Part shown: positions 26,001 to 41,000 of the stretch, piece after piece | Layout: each line of letters begins with the position of its first letter | Position numbering within the stretch: position 1 is the first letter of the stretch | Origin: Beroe forskalii | Taxonomy: Eukaryota > Ctenophora > Nuda > Beroida > Beroidae | DNA length: 64,000 nucleotides | NCBI GenBank assembly: GCA_011033025.1 | Contig: WFMF01000040.1 | Location: 434,001 to 498,000 of the forward strand | Direction: 5' to 3' | Program-made: the position numbers and the translations under genes | The notes under the pieces: generated by a model | Seen by the model: the letters and a program-made list of their open reading frames with translations, nothing else | Told to the model about the DNA's origin: nothing | The model's database searches: none

Positions 26001-29000
26001 GTTACAAGTTACTCCAAAAGGCAAATGTAGATATTGCTGCCATGAAAACGATGACTTCACTACTTCAGTAGAATATCAGAGAAATTGACTAAAAGTTACC
26101 TGATTGGGTACAAGTCTCAACTCTGAAATGTACCCTGCCGTGTGAACCTTAGGGTCATAGTCCCCTAACTCAGCCTGAACCACATAGGCTGCAAGTTGCG
26201 TGGCAGACACCAGCGTACAACTCAACTTGCCAGAGTTAGAATTATCATTCGTGTTTAAAACAGGGATAAAACATCAAAACATCGGTCCGACAATCTATTT
26301 CAATAATATACAAATCGAAATAGTTCCGCCCAATATTTACATTCTTTTTTCATATGTGTATGTAAGGTGATGGATCATTCAATCACAGAGGGTACCGCCA
26401 AAAGAAATTTTCTTTTTGTGTATAAATCGCACTGTGCCGCCAAATGAGGACCAGATGGAATAGGAATGTATCAGACTGTACATTCACATGCGTCTGTTCA
26501 GTAAATCAATATGGATGTTCATACGCCAGATGGCACTAACTTCACTTCAACTTCACAGGATTGATTAGACTTTGGATAGAAAGGGGGTGTCAGATAGATT
26601 ATAATTTCATCATGTAGTAACTTGATCCATGGGGCGCGGTACACACAGAAACGCGACCAAATACTCATTAAAAAGTTAAAATTCAACTGATAACACAACT
26701 CAACTTGCCAGATAGGAGGTCTTGTCGAGATTGCAGGTAGAACAGGTACCTGAAAGTCACATACCAGTTATCTGAATTTTTAAAAAGTCTTTGACGTCTT
26801 TTTAAAATCTGTTAATTTAAATAAATTTAGCTCCAATTAAGTTGACGCGCACTGTGCGCGCGTGGGAACGCGCAGCAAAGCAGGAGTAAGGATAGTAACC
26901 CGCGTTACAACAATGTCCTCGCGCCGTACCGACTTTAATCAAATATTTTGCTATTCTTGCAATTCCTGTGGATTAACAAGGCCAAAATAGTCTCGTCAGG
27001 TACTATAACCATCAGAATTCAGTCTTCTTCAAACATACAGCGCACACATAGAACAACTTCAACCTGCTGCAACAATTTTCCAGGAATTTCTATGATAAAG
27101 AGTGCCAAAAAAGCAAAATCACTTTTCTTTCTTTCAGTGATGAAATCATACGGTTAAGCTTTTATTATACAGTGTATTCGATTCGAAGCGACGAAGAGTT
27201 CTCCATTGTTAGAATCATAGGTAAGTTAAAGAACATGAATTGTTGAACCATGAAGCATGTGGCAACATGGTATGCAATCTAGCGTATTGTGTCAGTTGCT
27301 TCTTTATAAGGGGCTGGTCATATCAATGTTAACACTTCCACACCACGCTTTCAATGATAACCAGCCCCTCCTACTACTACCACTAACCAGGCATTCATTG
27401 ATGAGTGATACCCAGCCCCTTCTACTCCTATTACGCCTTCCTTGACGAGCGATTACCAGCCCCTTCTACTCTAACCACGCCTTCATTGACGAGTGATGAC
27501 CAGCCCCTTCTACTCTAACCACGTCTTCATTGATGAGTGATGCCCAACTCATCTTACTCCTGCCACGCCTTCCTTGACGAGCAATGAGCAGCCCCTCCTA
27601 CTCCAACCACGCCATCCTTTACGAGTGATAACCAAACCCTCCTACTCCTACCACCCCTTCCTTGACGAGTGATGATCAGCCCCTCCTACTCCTACCACGC
27701 CTTCCTTCACGAGCGATGAGCAGCCCCTTCTACTCCTACCACGCCTTCCTTGACGAGCGATTACCAGCCCCTTCTACTCTAACCATGCCTTCATTGACGA
27801 GTGATGACCAGCCTCACCTACTCCTACCGCGCCTTCCTTGACGCGTGATGAGCAGCCCCTTCTACTCCTACCGCGCTTTCCGTGACGAGTGATGACCAAC
27901 CCCTCCTACTCCTACCACGCCTTCCTTGACGAGTGATGACCAGCCCATCCTACCCCTACTATGCTTCCTTGACGACAGGAGAATGATAACTAGCCCCGGC
28001 CCCTTCCATGACAAATGACAAATGAGGACCAGCCCCTCCTACTACTACCTCAAATTCCTCGGCGAGTGATGACCTGCTCCTAATACACCTTCATTGACGA
28101 ATGACGAGTGATGACCAACCCTTCCTAATCTCTGATTGGAATTTTCAATCGACCCCGTCTTTTCAAAAAAGTTTGAAAAGTGTTTATTGATTTATTGTGA
28201 ATGTGACTGATCAATAACGGCAAAAACTGAAACTTCAAACTTCAAGCTTGGTATTAGACTAAGCACCGCTATGCTTAACATTCCTATTCCACCACTACGA
28301 CAGGATATTAAAGGCTACGTTTATCTGGAACTTCTAAGTCAGAGCATTTATCCCTGTCACTATCAGAGCACATTGGAGAATACCTGTTCATATTAAGTCT
28401 TAAATACTTGGGCCCCATAGTCTAGACTTGTATGCGATGTTTAATAGGAGATTAAACGTTTTCGAAGTCATCTCTGAATATGGGCACCATGTAGTACATG
28501 TTTATGCAGCGTCATTACATATGTATATAATGAATATATTCAATCAGTGTACACCACATAACATAGCGGCCATCAGCAGCCCTGCCACAATCATGGGCAT
28601 TAACCCTGCTTTTGGATATAATTATACACCAGAACTTTCTAAATATAGCAGGTTTTTTTAATTATTCGAAACATTTTCTTGGCATTTTCTCCGCACACAA
28701 TTGACGTATGACTATGAGTTTTGACATGGCTTAATAATACAGTGCAGTGGATGTGAATTTCAATTTCCTTTACAGCATATTACAGCATATATACTGACGG
28801 ATTCTATGTAAATTCAACACACATTATCAGCATCATCAGTTCTATAATTTCAAACATGCAACCCGTCATCTGTGAATTGATGTCAAAATTATCATCGTTT
28901 ATCAGCGATTACCATGAGAAATTATACTAGAAATACAAAGTATACACTGGGGCAATTCCCAAGAGGGTAATATACATCCTATAGGGAGACACTTTCTATG

Positions 29001-32000
29001 TTTTCTACACCTAACATGTTAATTAGAGTTTAAAGTTTCAACAACTTTAGAATGTGCATAACACCAAGGTCTGAAACAAGAGAGCTTATATAGAGCTATT
29101 GTTATTAAACTTAGTTATATCACATATCATATTATTGGATAAGTTAAACATAGGTCCCCTCTGTGACAGGTCCTTGTGTACAACGTATTATATCGCCCCA
29201 GTGTCTCACTGTGTAAGATTTCCTAAGCCACCTCTCGACCGTTCATCAAGCAATCAGATACACTGACCATACATCACAATGCAGACACTCAGGACACACT
29301 AATTATTACACGATAGGTATATTATGTAGTAAGCCCCATCATATAAACTCACCCAATACTCTCAACACACAGCCGGGTATTCAGATTAGCTCTCAAATAA
29401 ACAGCGCTTAAGGACGCGCCCTAGTAATCACTGTTTGTAAATGTAATGCTAAATTGATGACATGTCCAAATCACATCGCAGTGTGCAGTAGTTCAAAATT
29501 TGATTGCTCTATTAATCCACGACACAGTCTGAGTCCCGGCTGTAATCGGCAATCGCAAAACTTACATAACATATTTACGTGGAACGAAATTTGGAGACAC
29601 TTATCACGAAAAACTCCTCATATTTTCGCACATAAAATTTCAATATGATGTCATCATTATAGGTTAACATGGGTAGTCTTGAAAAATCCCCATATTTTTG
29701 AACCTTTAAATTTCGATCCGCGGAATTATTGCCTCACATAAATATGTCAGGTATGTCGCAATAGCAATAGCCTGAGCAAGCGCCTCGGGTGCCCGTAATG
29801 ACTTTCAGTTTTCAAGTAATACAATACTATTCAAATCAGGAGACTTTCTGGAAGCTTCTCAAAACTTTAAAAGTACCTAGAAAATCCTTTGAAGAACAGC
29901 GGGAAAGTTCTCCCATAGGAGGAGGGAGGGTAATTGGTTGCGTGTACACACCGTGTACTAGTGTGTATGTGTATTACGTAACAAATACCCCAGAACAGAG
30001 ACTCACAAGAAGTACTCTGAGAACAGAGACACACACTAGTACGGTCAGGAGCTTTTAAAGTGTATGATGTACAGTTAAACACACTTAACACACAGAAAAG
30101 CAGGTAACAACCACATACAAACAGAGATAAACCAAAATTTTACGCGCATATCATATGAATATACGGGCAATTTTTGTTAACGAACTTCAGTGAGGACAAA
30201 CAGAGACAAACGAACACAAACACATACCTACAAAACAATACACACCTTTATTTCAGGAATTATTTCGCTAACAATAAATTCAAATGAATTAGTAGCTCGA
30301 CAAGTCGGTTTCTTTGGAGCAAGGGGTCAGGGGTGCTCAAAGTACTTCCCGGCCCCTCATTTAATGAAATATGTATAAAAAGTGCGCTTCACTTGTTTAC
30401 ATATTATACAAACACCCCATATTAAATTACGTTACACATACACCCCATATAACTTACGAAAACAGGTACCTCGTGTATTCCTCGTAGAGTTTGCCTGGTT
30501 CCGTGACGTAGAATTTGACGCAGAACTTAAACTTGAGTATGTGTTCGCCTGCAAGAACACAGACAGTGATTAGCAGGGGTCAATTACATAAATAGCATTG
30601 AAACAACTTTAATAAATTCACAGAACTTAAACTTGAGTATGTGTTCGCCTGCAGAAATACAGACAGTGATTAGTGATTGTTAATTAGATAAATAGCATTG
30701 CTTAACATCTCAATGTGTGACATAACATTTGGGAATTTCATTAAAATATAACAACTAACACTAAACTAAGAAAGTTCTTACTTAACTCTGAATGATCACT
30801 AAGTCACAATTTGACAAAATTTAATGCACTTTTTGATCGGGTGTTCTACACTTCTATAGTTCTACAGTGAGTAGAATGACCTATACTAATAAGTTATTAC
30901 AAAGAATGTTGTAAGAACATACGATTCATTATATACCCTGATAAGAAACAAAATAAATACTTTACCCTTGTTTTGCTTTCTGATTTTCTTATGCGGTTCC
31001 AACCAGCACTGAAAATAATAACATTATTACATGACGTAAAAATGACCGAATAAGCGTGATTTTAAAACCAGTTCTCACAGCATGTTATATGGGAGACCGC
31101 GTCTTCAGACAGACTATAGTGCCTCCAGTGATATATAAATGTAACATGTATTGAACTCAAACTTGATGATTTGACTGAACTCCAATAGTTAACAAGTCGA
31201 TATGCTATAAAATGTAGTGAATGATTATAATAATGATACGTATCTGCGTCAATAAGACGTCTCAGAACGTGCATATTCGCATGTTCCGCAGGAAATCTAC
31301 CAAAACACACACATACTAGATAAAACACATGTGTTACAATTCAAAGACTCGAACAGTGATATAAACGACTCAAGGGGCAGGTGATAAATCATGTGGTAAG
31401 TCACGTGGTATGTCACGTGGTATGTCACGTGGTATGTCACGTGGTATGTGTCAGACACAACACGGTAAATTGATTGCTGATAATATAATATGATTATCAT
31501 AGAGCGCTTGTCTGAACTCAACTCTAAAATAGACCGACGATTTGTGTGTTAGCTTGAGATAATCATGTGCCGAGAGTTGAGAAATAGGCGGTTTAATGTC
31601 ATCAACTCACTACTTTAAACCATCATGGTGAAGTCATCATCAACCAATATTTGTATACTGCTTGTAGGGCACAGAATGTCATATGCCAATAATCAAGTTA
31701 GTAGCGGGGGCGTCAACCGTGTACAGATGCCCTGGAAGCTAATGCTCAAAATAGCTTGTATTATTGTAGCTATTTATATCTATTGTTTAATGCTTAATAA
31801 TATTGGGAATATTTAATGTTCAAGGGAATATAAGAAAACAAATAAACATTATCATCAGAGCTGCTGCCATTAGGACAAGTTAAATATGATAAAAACGCAT
31901 ATCTATGGCGTTTGAAAATTAGTAGGTCTATTATTGTTTCCTGTCTGAATCAAATAAGACCGACTGTCACATAGTTGCCAAATTTTGAAAAAACCGTCGC

Positions 32001-35000
32001 AGGGCAAGATTTTTGACGAAAAGAAGGGCAAAAAGAAGGGCAATAGGTACCTTTTTGCGGAGCAAAATTGGTCATTTTAGCAGGCAAATCACCTGATGAA
32101 CGCATGCTACCATAGGCTTTTAGGTACCTTTTTGAACACCAGCTACACCAACCAATTATGGGTACCTTTGTGAACCACCAGGTACACCAGCCAATTATGG
32201 GTACCTTTTCGAACAAACAGTTACACCAACCATTAATGTGTATCTTTCTGAACCACCAGTTACACTAAAAAATTATGGGTACCTTTCTGAGCCACCAGTT
32301 TCGCCAACCTATTATGGGTACCTTTTCTAACATTCAGTTACACCAATCAATTATGGGTACCTTTCTGAACCACCAGTTACACCAACTAATTATGGGTACC
32401 TTTCTGAACCACCAGTTACACTAACCAATTATGGGTACCTTTCTGAACCACCAGTTACACTCACCAATTATGGGTACCTTTCTGAACCACCAGTTACACT
32501 AACAAATTATGGGTACCCTTTTTGAACCACCAGTTACACTAAACAATTATGGGTACCTTTCTTAACCACTAGTTACACCAACCAATTATGGGTACATTTC
32601 TGAACCACCAGTTACACCAACCAATTCTGGGTACCTTTCTGAACCACCAGTTACACCAACCAATTATGGGTACCTTTCTGAACCACCAGTTACACCAATC
32701 AATTATGGGTACCTTTCTAAAGTCTGAACCACCAGTTACACTAACCAATTATGGTTACCTTTCTGAACCACCAGTTACACTAACAAATTATGGGTACCCT
32801 TTTGAACCACCAGTTACACTAAACAATTATGGGTACCTTTCTGAACCACTAGTTACACCAACCAATTTTGGGTACATTTCTGAACCACCAGTTACACCAA
32901 CCAATTATGGGTACCTTTCTAAAGTCTGAACCACCAGTAACACTAACCAATTATGGGTACCTTTGTAAACCACTATTTACACCAACCAATTATGGGTACA
33001 TTTCTAACCACCAGTTACACTAAGCAATTATGGGTACCTTTCAATAACCAGTTGCACCAGTTACCAATTATGGGTACTTTTCTGAACCACCAGTTACACC
33101 AACCACTTATGGGTACCTTTTTGAACCACCAGTTACACCAACCAATTATGGGTACCTTTTTGAACCACCAGTTACACCAACCAATTATGGGTACCTTTCA
33201 ATAACCAGTTACTCCAGTTACAATTATGGGTACCTTTCTGAACCACCAGTTACGCCGAACCAATTATGGGTACCTTTTCGAACAACCAGTTACACCAACC
33301 AATTATGGGCACCTTTCTGAGCCAACAATTACACCAACCAATTATGGGTACCTTTCTAAACCACCAGTTACACTAACCAATTATGGGTACCTTCCTGAAG
33401 CAACAGTTACAACATCAATTATGGGTACTTTTCTGAACCACCAGTTACACTAAACAATTATGGACACCTTTCCGAACCACCAGTTACACTTACCAATTAT
33501 GGGTACCTTTCTGAACCACCAGTTACGCCAACCAATTATGGGTACCTTTTCGAACAACCGGTTACACCAACCAATTATGGGTACCTTTTCGTACAACCAG
33601 TTTCACCAACCAATTATGGGTACCTTTCTGAACCACCAGTTACACAAACCAATTATGGGTACCTTTCTGAACCACTAGTTACATCAACCAATTATGGTTA
33701 CCTTTCTCAACCACCAGTTACACTAAACAATTATGGGTACCTTTCTGAATCACCAGTTACACTGAGCAATTATGGGTACCTTTTCGAATAACCAGGTAAC
33801 TTTGGGTATTGGGTATTTTTGACGCTTATGCTCATCTTTTTTTTTTCTTTTTTTTTAATGCTCATCCTGCTAAGTATACTTTTTTAAACTGCACTAACGT
33901 CCATACCAATATAAGCACTTTTAAAAATTGAAATAGTGCCGATACCATCTTCAGCATTTCTGTGTTCCACAAAATACACAACTTTGCAGAAATTCGATAA
34001 ACCCATCGATGAATATGCTTGTAATCCAAATGATGATTGATGAATCACTGATTCAGGCTACAGGTATACTAATCAATGAGTGTATTTATTTTTCCAAATC
34101 ACCGATTTTAAATCTTATTCCTATCTTCCTATGATACAGGAAAATACAGGTACCTTTCGGACTGATTTGCCCTCCTAAAGCAGGGCTCGGTTTGCAAAGC
34201 AGGGCAAAAAGAAGGGCAAAGCAGGGCACCCTGCGAAAGAAGGGCAAATTGGCAGCTATGGACTGTCATTCTTTCATCAAGTTCCACTTCGTGGCAAGGG
34301 TTATGTGCATATACTATTAACTGATTATTAATGCACAGGATTGCGAGATATAGCAAAGACCAAAGTATTGCGAGATATTGCAGACTGCTGAGGTTAATAG
34401 GCAATGCTCAGTGCCAGATTTTCATATCATAGTTGCACGCTTGTGATAAAGTAGTAACAATAAATGAAGAGATAATCGTTCACTGGAACATTACGCTGAG
34501 AATTATGCAAAAATGAATGCTTGTGACTACTGGTAGGGTACAGTATTAAATTTGAGCTGAGGAAAATTTGCCATAAATGGCCTCGAAACCAATTTCTGGT
34601 GTGTTATACATCATACTTCAGACTAAGCAATTGATTATACAATTAACTAACTCATGGATCGTGTGTTATCGACAATTATTGTGAACTCAGGCACAACCTT
34701 ATGGGACTATTGTCGATAGCACACTCCCATTCATTAGTTAATCACCCATTATCTATCATGAGAAGATCCCAGCAGTGTTGAATTATATATATATTTCTGA
34801 TAGTGGTAGATAAATCCTTTCGGCCCACAAAACCACATTAAACACCACGTAGCATTATATAATGGTACGTAATGTAGCGAACTTTGGAACTTGTAGAGCT
34901 AACTTCGTGTATCGAATCAATGCACTAATACCAGTGGGCAATGAGTAACGTTGGTTCATCTCCTCATCACTTACTCTGCAACTCATTATCATCTCACTAA

Positions 35001-38000
35001 TTTGCACTCAGAATAAATAGGCGGTCGAAATGACGTCATTTAGATTGTGCGCGCTGCCAAGTTGTTGAAAATAACCGCCTTTTTTCGTGCGTGGGGTATA
35101 AGGGAGGGGTGAATAGAGACTGAAGCGAGGGTACACACAAAGACACACATTACACAAAGACAGTGTAACAGTTCAGAGCCACAACTATGTAACACTTGTA
35201 TATAACAATGTTTAAAATGTACATTATATTAACAGACTGTAATTGCTTCAGAATACCAGTGTACTGGAATACTGTAGGCATATGACAAACATCATAATAC
35301 TGGAATTCAGAAATTTATTATGTTAATCTTTAATCCGCAGTACTATCAAGAGGCAGGGGCGTAGCCAGGTGGAGGCTACACAGGTAACCGCCTCACCTTT
35401 TTGGAAATTGTGAAACTTTTGTAATGAGTAGAGCTCGGATCCAAGCCAAATACGACATTCAACTGGTTTTGAATGTAATTCGCCGACCCCTTTCTGAAAA
35501 CCTGGCTACGCCCCTGTCAAGAGGTGCATTGATATCTGTCATGTCTCATGACAAAATTAAAACTTGGGGATGAGGAACTGTTATCAAAAGTAAAGAGGGA
35601 AGCTCACCGTAAGTCCTGATTCGCTGTCAGTATACAGCAGACCGAAGTAGTCCTTCTCCACTAGGTCCAGCCTCTTGTAAGTCTCATCGAGCAGTGCAGA
35701 CCCGACACTTTGACGCTGAGGGTATGGGAATGTTAGTCTCATCGAGCAGACCCAACACTCTGGCGCTGAGGGAATGGGAATGTGAGTCTAATCGAGCAAA
35801 GTACCAATACTCTGACGTTGAGGGAATGGGAGCCCGGGTCAAAATTTGTGTGATGGGTTAATGAGTGTTACTGACTAAAATAGGTAAGGAGAATGGGGGA
35901 CTAGGGGCGGAATAATACAGGGGAAATAAAGCTAAGAAGAGGGGAATTGCGAAACAATCACCATACACGCCCTCTCATAACCTGCCCATGCTGCACAGGT
36001 TGCAAGAGATAAATTCATGGTTACAGTGTGCAACGTGTTCAACTTTCAGAGTGACGTTTTCAACGTGGTCAACGTTTACCATTTACAAATTAAACAGGAG
36101 TTTACACGAACTCTTAGCTTCACTTAATTGAGTGTCTAAGATAGTAAAACACATTTACGACACACAGCTATCTATCAGATACAATAAACTGTAATAACAC
36201 TGGGGTAATATTCATTATATTCCGACACTGCAATCATTTCATGCTCATTGCTGAGCGTAGACAGGGGAGACAGTGGTAAGACTTCAACCAAATACAATGC
36301 AGGTATCATTAAAGCATTAAGCCTTATACAGCTGCGAACTGAACAGTGAACGGATATATATTAGTCACTGGTCGCGTTAAAACTTTAAAAGGCAGAAGAA
36401 TTTCAACGTAGGTTGAACGTCAATCACTCTATTATGTAGAGGCTTCATAAGGATTAAATCCCGAGAAAAAATTGCTGTTGTTCAAGCATGACAAATTTTA
36501 AAAATCTAATCTCTTTAGATTTATATCTACAAGAGAAGCAATATATCCTGCTTTTATTGTTCAGGGAATAATGCAGTGGAACTTGAGATTCACAATGTAA
36601 TGTATCTTAGATCCGACTACCTGTAACTGTCACATATAGTACTTAATCTGCACTACCCGTTAAAAGATCAGAAGTAGAAGTCTTACACTTTCAAAGGGGC
36701 AGTGTAGTAGGGATATTAACACAGCCGCTGATTCACCGGATTAGTTTGGATCAGAAGATTCCTAAATCATGAGATTACCATTGTCTGACATAATTTGGTT
36801 GTGTATTCCTGTACTCCAGTGTATATAATAGTAGGTAGTGATAGAAATGATTATAAGAGCAGGGAAGCTGCCTTGTTCGGTGTACTCAGCAATATTAAAC
36901 GATAATTGTACAGGTAATTGAACAGGTAATTGAACAGTTAACTGAACAGGTAACTGATAATAGACTAGGTATTTAGAGAGAAGTTGTTGTAATTACAAAT
37001 ATGAACCACTACTATGATGGTGCAATTACAATGTAGTACATGGTGAATTGTGTGTATATGGGTTCGTTGAGGATGATAAATAATATTAAGTGTACCGATA
37101 ATCAGCGAAGTAACGACCGAAGACAAACAATACATACGTAACTTGTAGTATATGCACAACGTATCCGGTATCATAGGATGGTAGATGAAAATTTGTAGAA
37201 ATTCCTTACTAGATAATTTGGTGCTCTGTGATCTTCCCAATTCTCATTTCTCAAAGCTTTACCAAACGTAGCGTTTTTATATTTTCCTTTCGTTTCTCTT
37301 GCATAACATATAATTGATGAAATATTGTTATTTATAAAACAATCCTTTGCATTATTACATCATTAGATTAAATGAAATTATATGCAATCACATGTTTTGT
37401 ATGACGGTCATTAATCATTATTCATTATGTTCACTGCACACAGTACATGGTATAGTGTAATACACAAAACACAATACATTGTGCACTGAACACCATGGCC
37501 CATCATATTGGACTTCTTTCACTTCATACATAATTCACAATTTCATACACTATGAACTTGGATAGTATATTCACTCTTTAGTCCTAACAAATATTTGATA
37601 TTCTGTAAAAAATTGAATACCTTCAACGAGCGTGCAGGTTAATTTCAGCAAGCATAGCATGTGTGTTTATTATTCTGAGAATGCTCTTGCTTCTGCTATA
37701 GTTCAAGTGATTTAATAGATAAATGTATGCTCTGGCCTCTGATATTAAAATCTTCAACTGATTTGATAGATAATTGATGTCACTCAAAGTTCAAATTACT
37801 GCCATTATGAAACTTTAGTCAGTTGCCTTTGTGATTTTCATGAAATTACTCAATTTAGCTATTGCATCATACCTTTTAATTTTCCGCTTTCGTAATATTT
37901 AAGTGTCAAGTCTTTAGTGTATGTGCTTTCTCATATTTTATCATAAGTCATAATTAAATCAAAATTGGCCCAGAAGTTGCACTTATGCTGTATGCAACAT

Positions 38001-41000
38001 ATATCATTCATCAGGATTATGAGGTGATTCACAGAGAAAATAGCGGAAACCAACCCAAGGAGCCATTAATTGCATCTAATGAGCCATTATATTTGAATAA
38101 GAATAAACATGTTAGGCTGTGCCTTGTCAGCCATCATGAGATCTGTCTATGAGTGAGGGATAAATTAGTAATGATTTTATAAAACAGGGTAATATAGGAC
38201 ACTCCTATTTTCCAGTAACAATGAAATGATATCATAGAAAGAGCATGTTTAGTGGTATTATGTTTCTGAGATTATATATACCTACTTTTTATATACAACA
38301 GATTGTGACCTGGGACCTGCGTCCTTACAGTAATTGGATACTGAAAATATTGTATAACTTAGGCCAATGCAGTCAGATTCCCTTTGTACCACTATATCCC
38401 CAGATTCAAAGAATGATAATTGTCTCAGAACAATAAATTTATGGTAATCCGTAGGCCAAAATAAAGTTAACACTCATTTAAAATAATATTTAACTATCAG
38501 CCATTAAATGTTTATGATCTTTATGGCCTTTATCTGTTCATTTATCATTTACTCCTTGCCCCCTCTGCAACGATCTGAGTACTCAGACTGCAGCTGGTAA
38601 CCCGTTCATCAACCGTGGGACCAACAACCTGCATCTCAACTTCTTCTCTGCTTCTGTTGGGACCAGGATTTCCACATGGATTGCATCTCATGAATAATCG
38701 TGTTGTATGCGTGCACAATCGTATCAATAGTTTGATGAAATCGGAAAAGTTATTTTCAAGAATCAGAAGGGGGTTTATGATGGAGTTGGCAGGTAGAATG
38801 ACGATACTGAACAGCGAATACCAACTGGAAGTGCTAAGGAGCTCAAAAATGTGAATCTGCCAAACCATGAAAAACGAAACCCACGTAAGAACATCTGTTG
38901 CTATAAGAATGCTTATTTTCCGCTGGATCGTCTTATTTCTTGCCAACACAGATTTGTTATTTCGGCCAGCAATTCTTGAACTTTTGGCCGTCAACAAGTT
39001 GAGGAAAATGTAGCAAATCGTTATGCTGCACACACAAACAATGTTACTTATGATGACAGCCGCAGACACCCAGATTTGAGGGTTTTTAGTGTCAACAAAG
39101 TAATTAAACAAGCAGAATCCATTGCTTCCATAGAAACTTATTTTTGTACCCACAACCCTTTCATTCACAAACATATCTTCTACTAGGTGACCTATAGAAT
39201 GCCATGAAAGTTCTTGATTAGACAATCTCCCATAGTAAGACTCAATTATCATGAGATGACTCTCTTTATTCAAACTTCCAATAAGCAGTGGGTTGTTATC
39301 GTATTTCAGTGCTTGAATGAAATACGACTCAAGAAAATGGGAAATTGGTGCAAAGGCAACCAAAGCAGCTAAAAGGTAAATTCCAAATATACTTGTGGAT
39401 AATAATATTATTTGCCTCTTTGATAGACATGCTTTTGCTCTTCTCAGAGATCGTGTTGAAGTGGCTCGGAATGCACTCAGTATGGTCATCGAATAGAGTG
39501 AAACAAGGGATCCCATTGTTGATAAGACTCCCAAGGCTATGCACAGGCCACTGGTGACCCACTCAAACTGGGTTTTGCATGAACTGTTGTTGAAAAATTC
39601 ATCAAAAACAGCAACCAACAACAGAAAGATACCTTGTAAGAGGTCTCCAGACGATACAACGAACACAAAAGCTTCATTGATTTTTGCTTTAGCTGTTTTC
39701 AGGAAGGGGAATTTGGTCAAACCTCTGAGTATGACCCACGTGTTAAGAACTGTTGCCAGCAACCCGAAGATGCATGCCAAGTGAAACACAGACTTGTTTC
39801 TGAATATCTTGACCTGGTTGTCACAGAAGCTATTGCACTCGTCAGTGTAGTCTAAACAGTCGAATTCACCATCACACTTCTTACCTACAGCAATATACTC
39901 CCCTGAGTCAAGACACTTGAAGTTATTGAAACAACTGTCTTCATCTGAGGAATCACCACAATCGTCATTCAAGTTACAAACTTCGTCGTAGCCTATACAT
40001 ACCCCATTTTCACACTCAAAAGTGTCTTGTTTGAACGATCCATCACTCAGTTTGAAGGCAACAGTAAGCTCTCTTTTTTCTGTTAAGGTGAGAACCTTGG
40101 ATTGGCTGAAAAAACAGGAGCTTCTGTTTAATGTTTTGAGTGGGCACAGAACAGATTGGCTGCACAGACCTGTACAAGCTAGGTGCAAATAAAGCTCTCC
40201 AAAAATGCTGTGACAATTCACTTGCCTTGCGTAATTAGGGCTCAAAATTACAAATGAAGCGTCAACGCCATATATTGCCGACGTTTTGTTAATTTGTGTA
40301 GGTACACATGATCCGATTTGGTTTTCAAGGCTTCCAAGTCCAGAATAGCAGAAGAATGCTCGTTTAAGGTTATTGGATATTCCTATTTGGTTCGAAGTTT
40401 CATAATCCCACCTTGATTTCGTGCATAAAAATTTGTCACAGTTTGAAAAATCTGTGCAGAGACTATTGATAGCCATATAGTTTTCTGATGTTGGGCACTT
40501 CAGCAGGGGTAGTTTGGTGCAGGAGACGTCTTTCTTGAAGGAGTAAAACACTTTGTCTCCAGTGCCACAGACCCTGAACCAGCTGTTGGAATCCTCATCT
40601 AGTTTGTTCATACAGTCTGCCATGCCATCCATCACCCATGAAGCTGGGATGGAAACATTGTCTCTTTTGTATGAAAATCTCCGCACACAAGAGGCCTCTG
40701 ATTTGGTGCATATCGATGCTTTCTCATCAGCCACATCTGGACAGTCCTTGACTCCGTCGCACATTTGGTGCTTGTGAATAACACAAACCTTGCTGACAGT
40801 TTCACAGATCCCATCACTGTTGTCATCACACAGATGGAAGTCCTTACAGATAACATGCTCTGAGAGGGTGGTGAGATAGCCATCCACTTCGCAGATGAGA
40901 GGACTTATCGTAGAGTTTGTGCAGTTCATCTGATCCCGATAATCGAGACACACCTTTAGCCTTAACATACTTGCCTTCCAGTGAGGGGTGGAGCATTTGC

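Noticed and set aside
32588-33678. Long open frames coding a 13-residue repeat
   Set aside because: They follow from a 39-bp unit being a multiple of three; frames break whenever a unit has an indel, and several frames are open at once.
32120-33810. CRISPR-like array
   Set aside because: Units are contiguous 39-bp tandem copies without unique spacers, in an animal genome.
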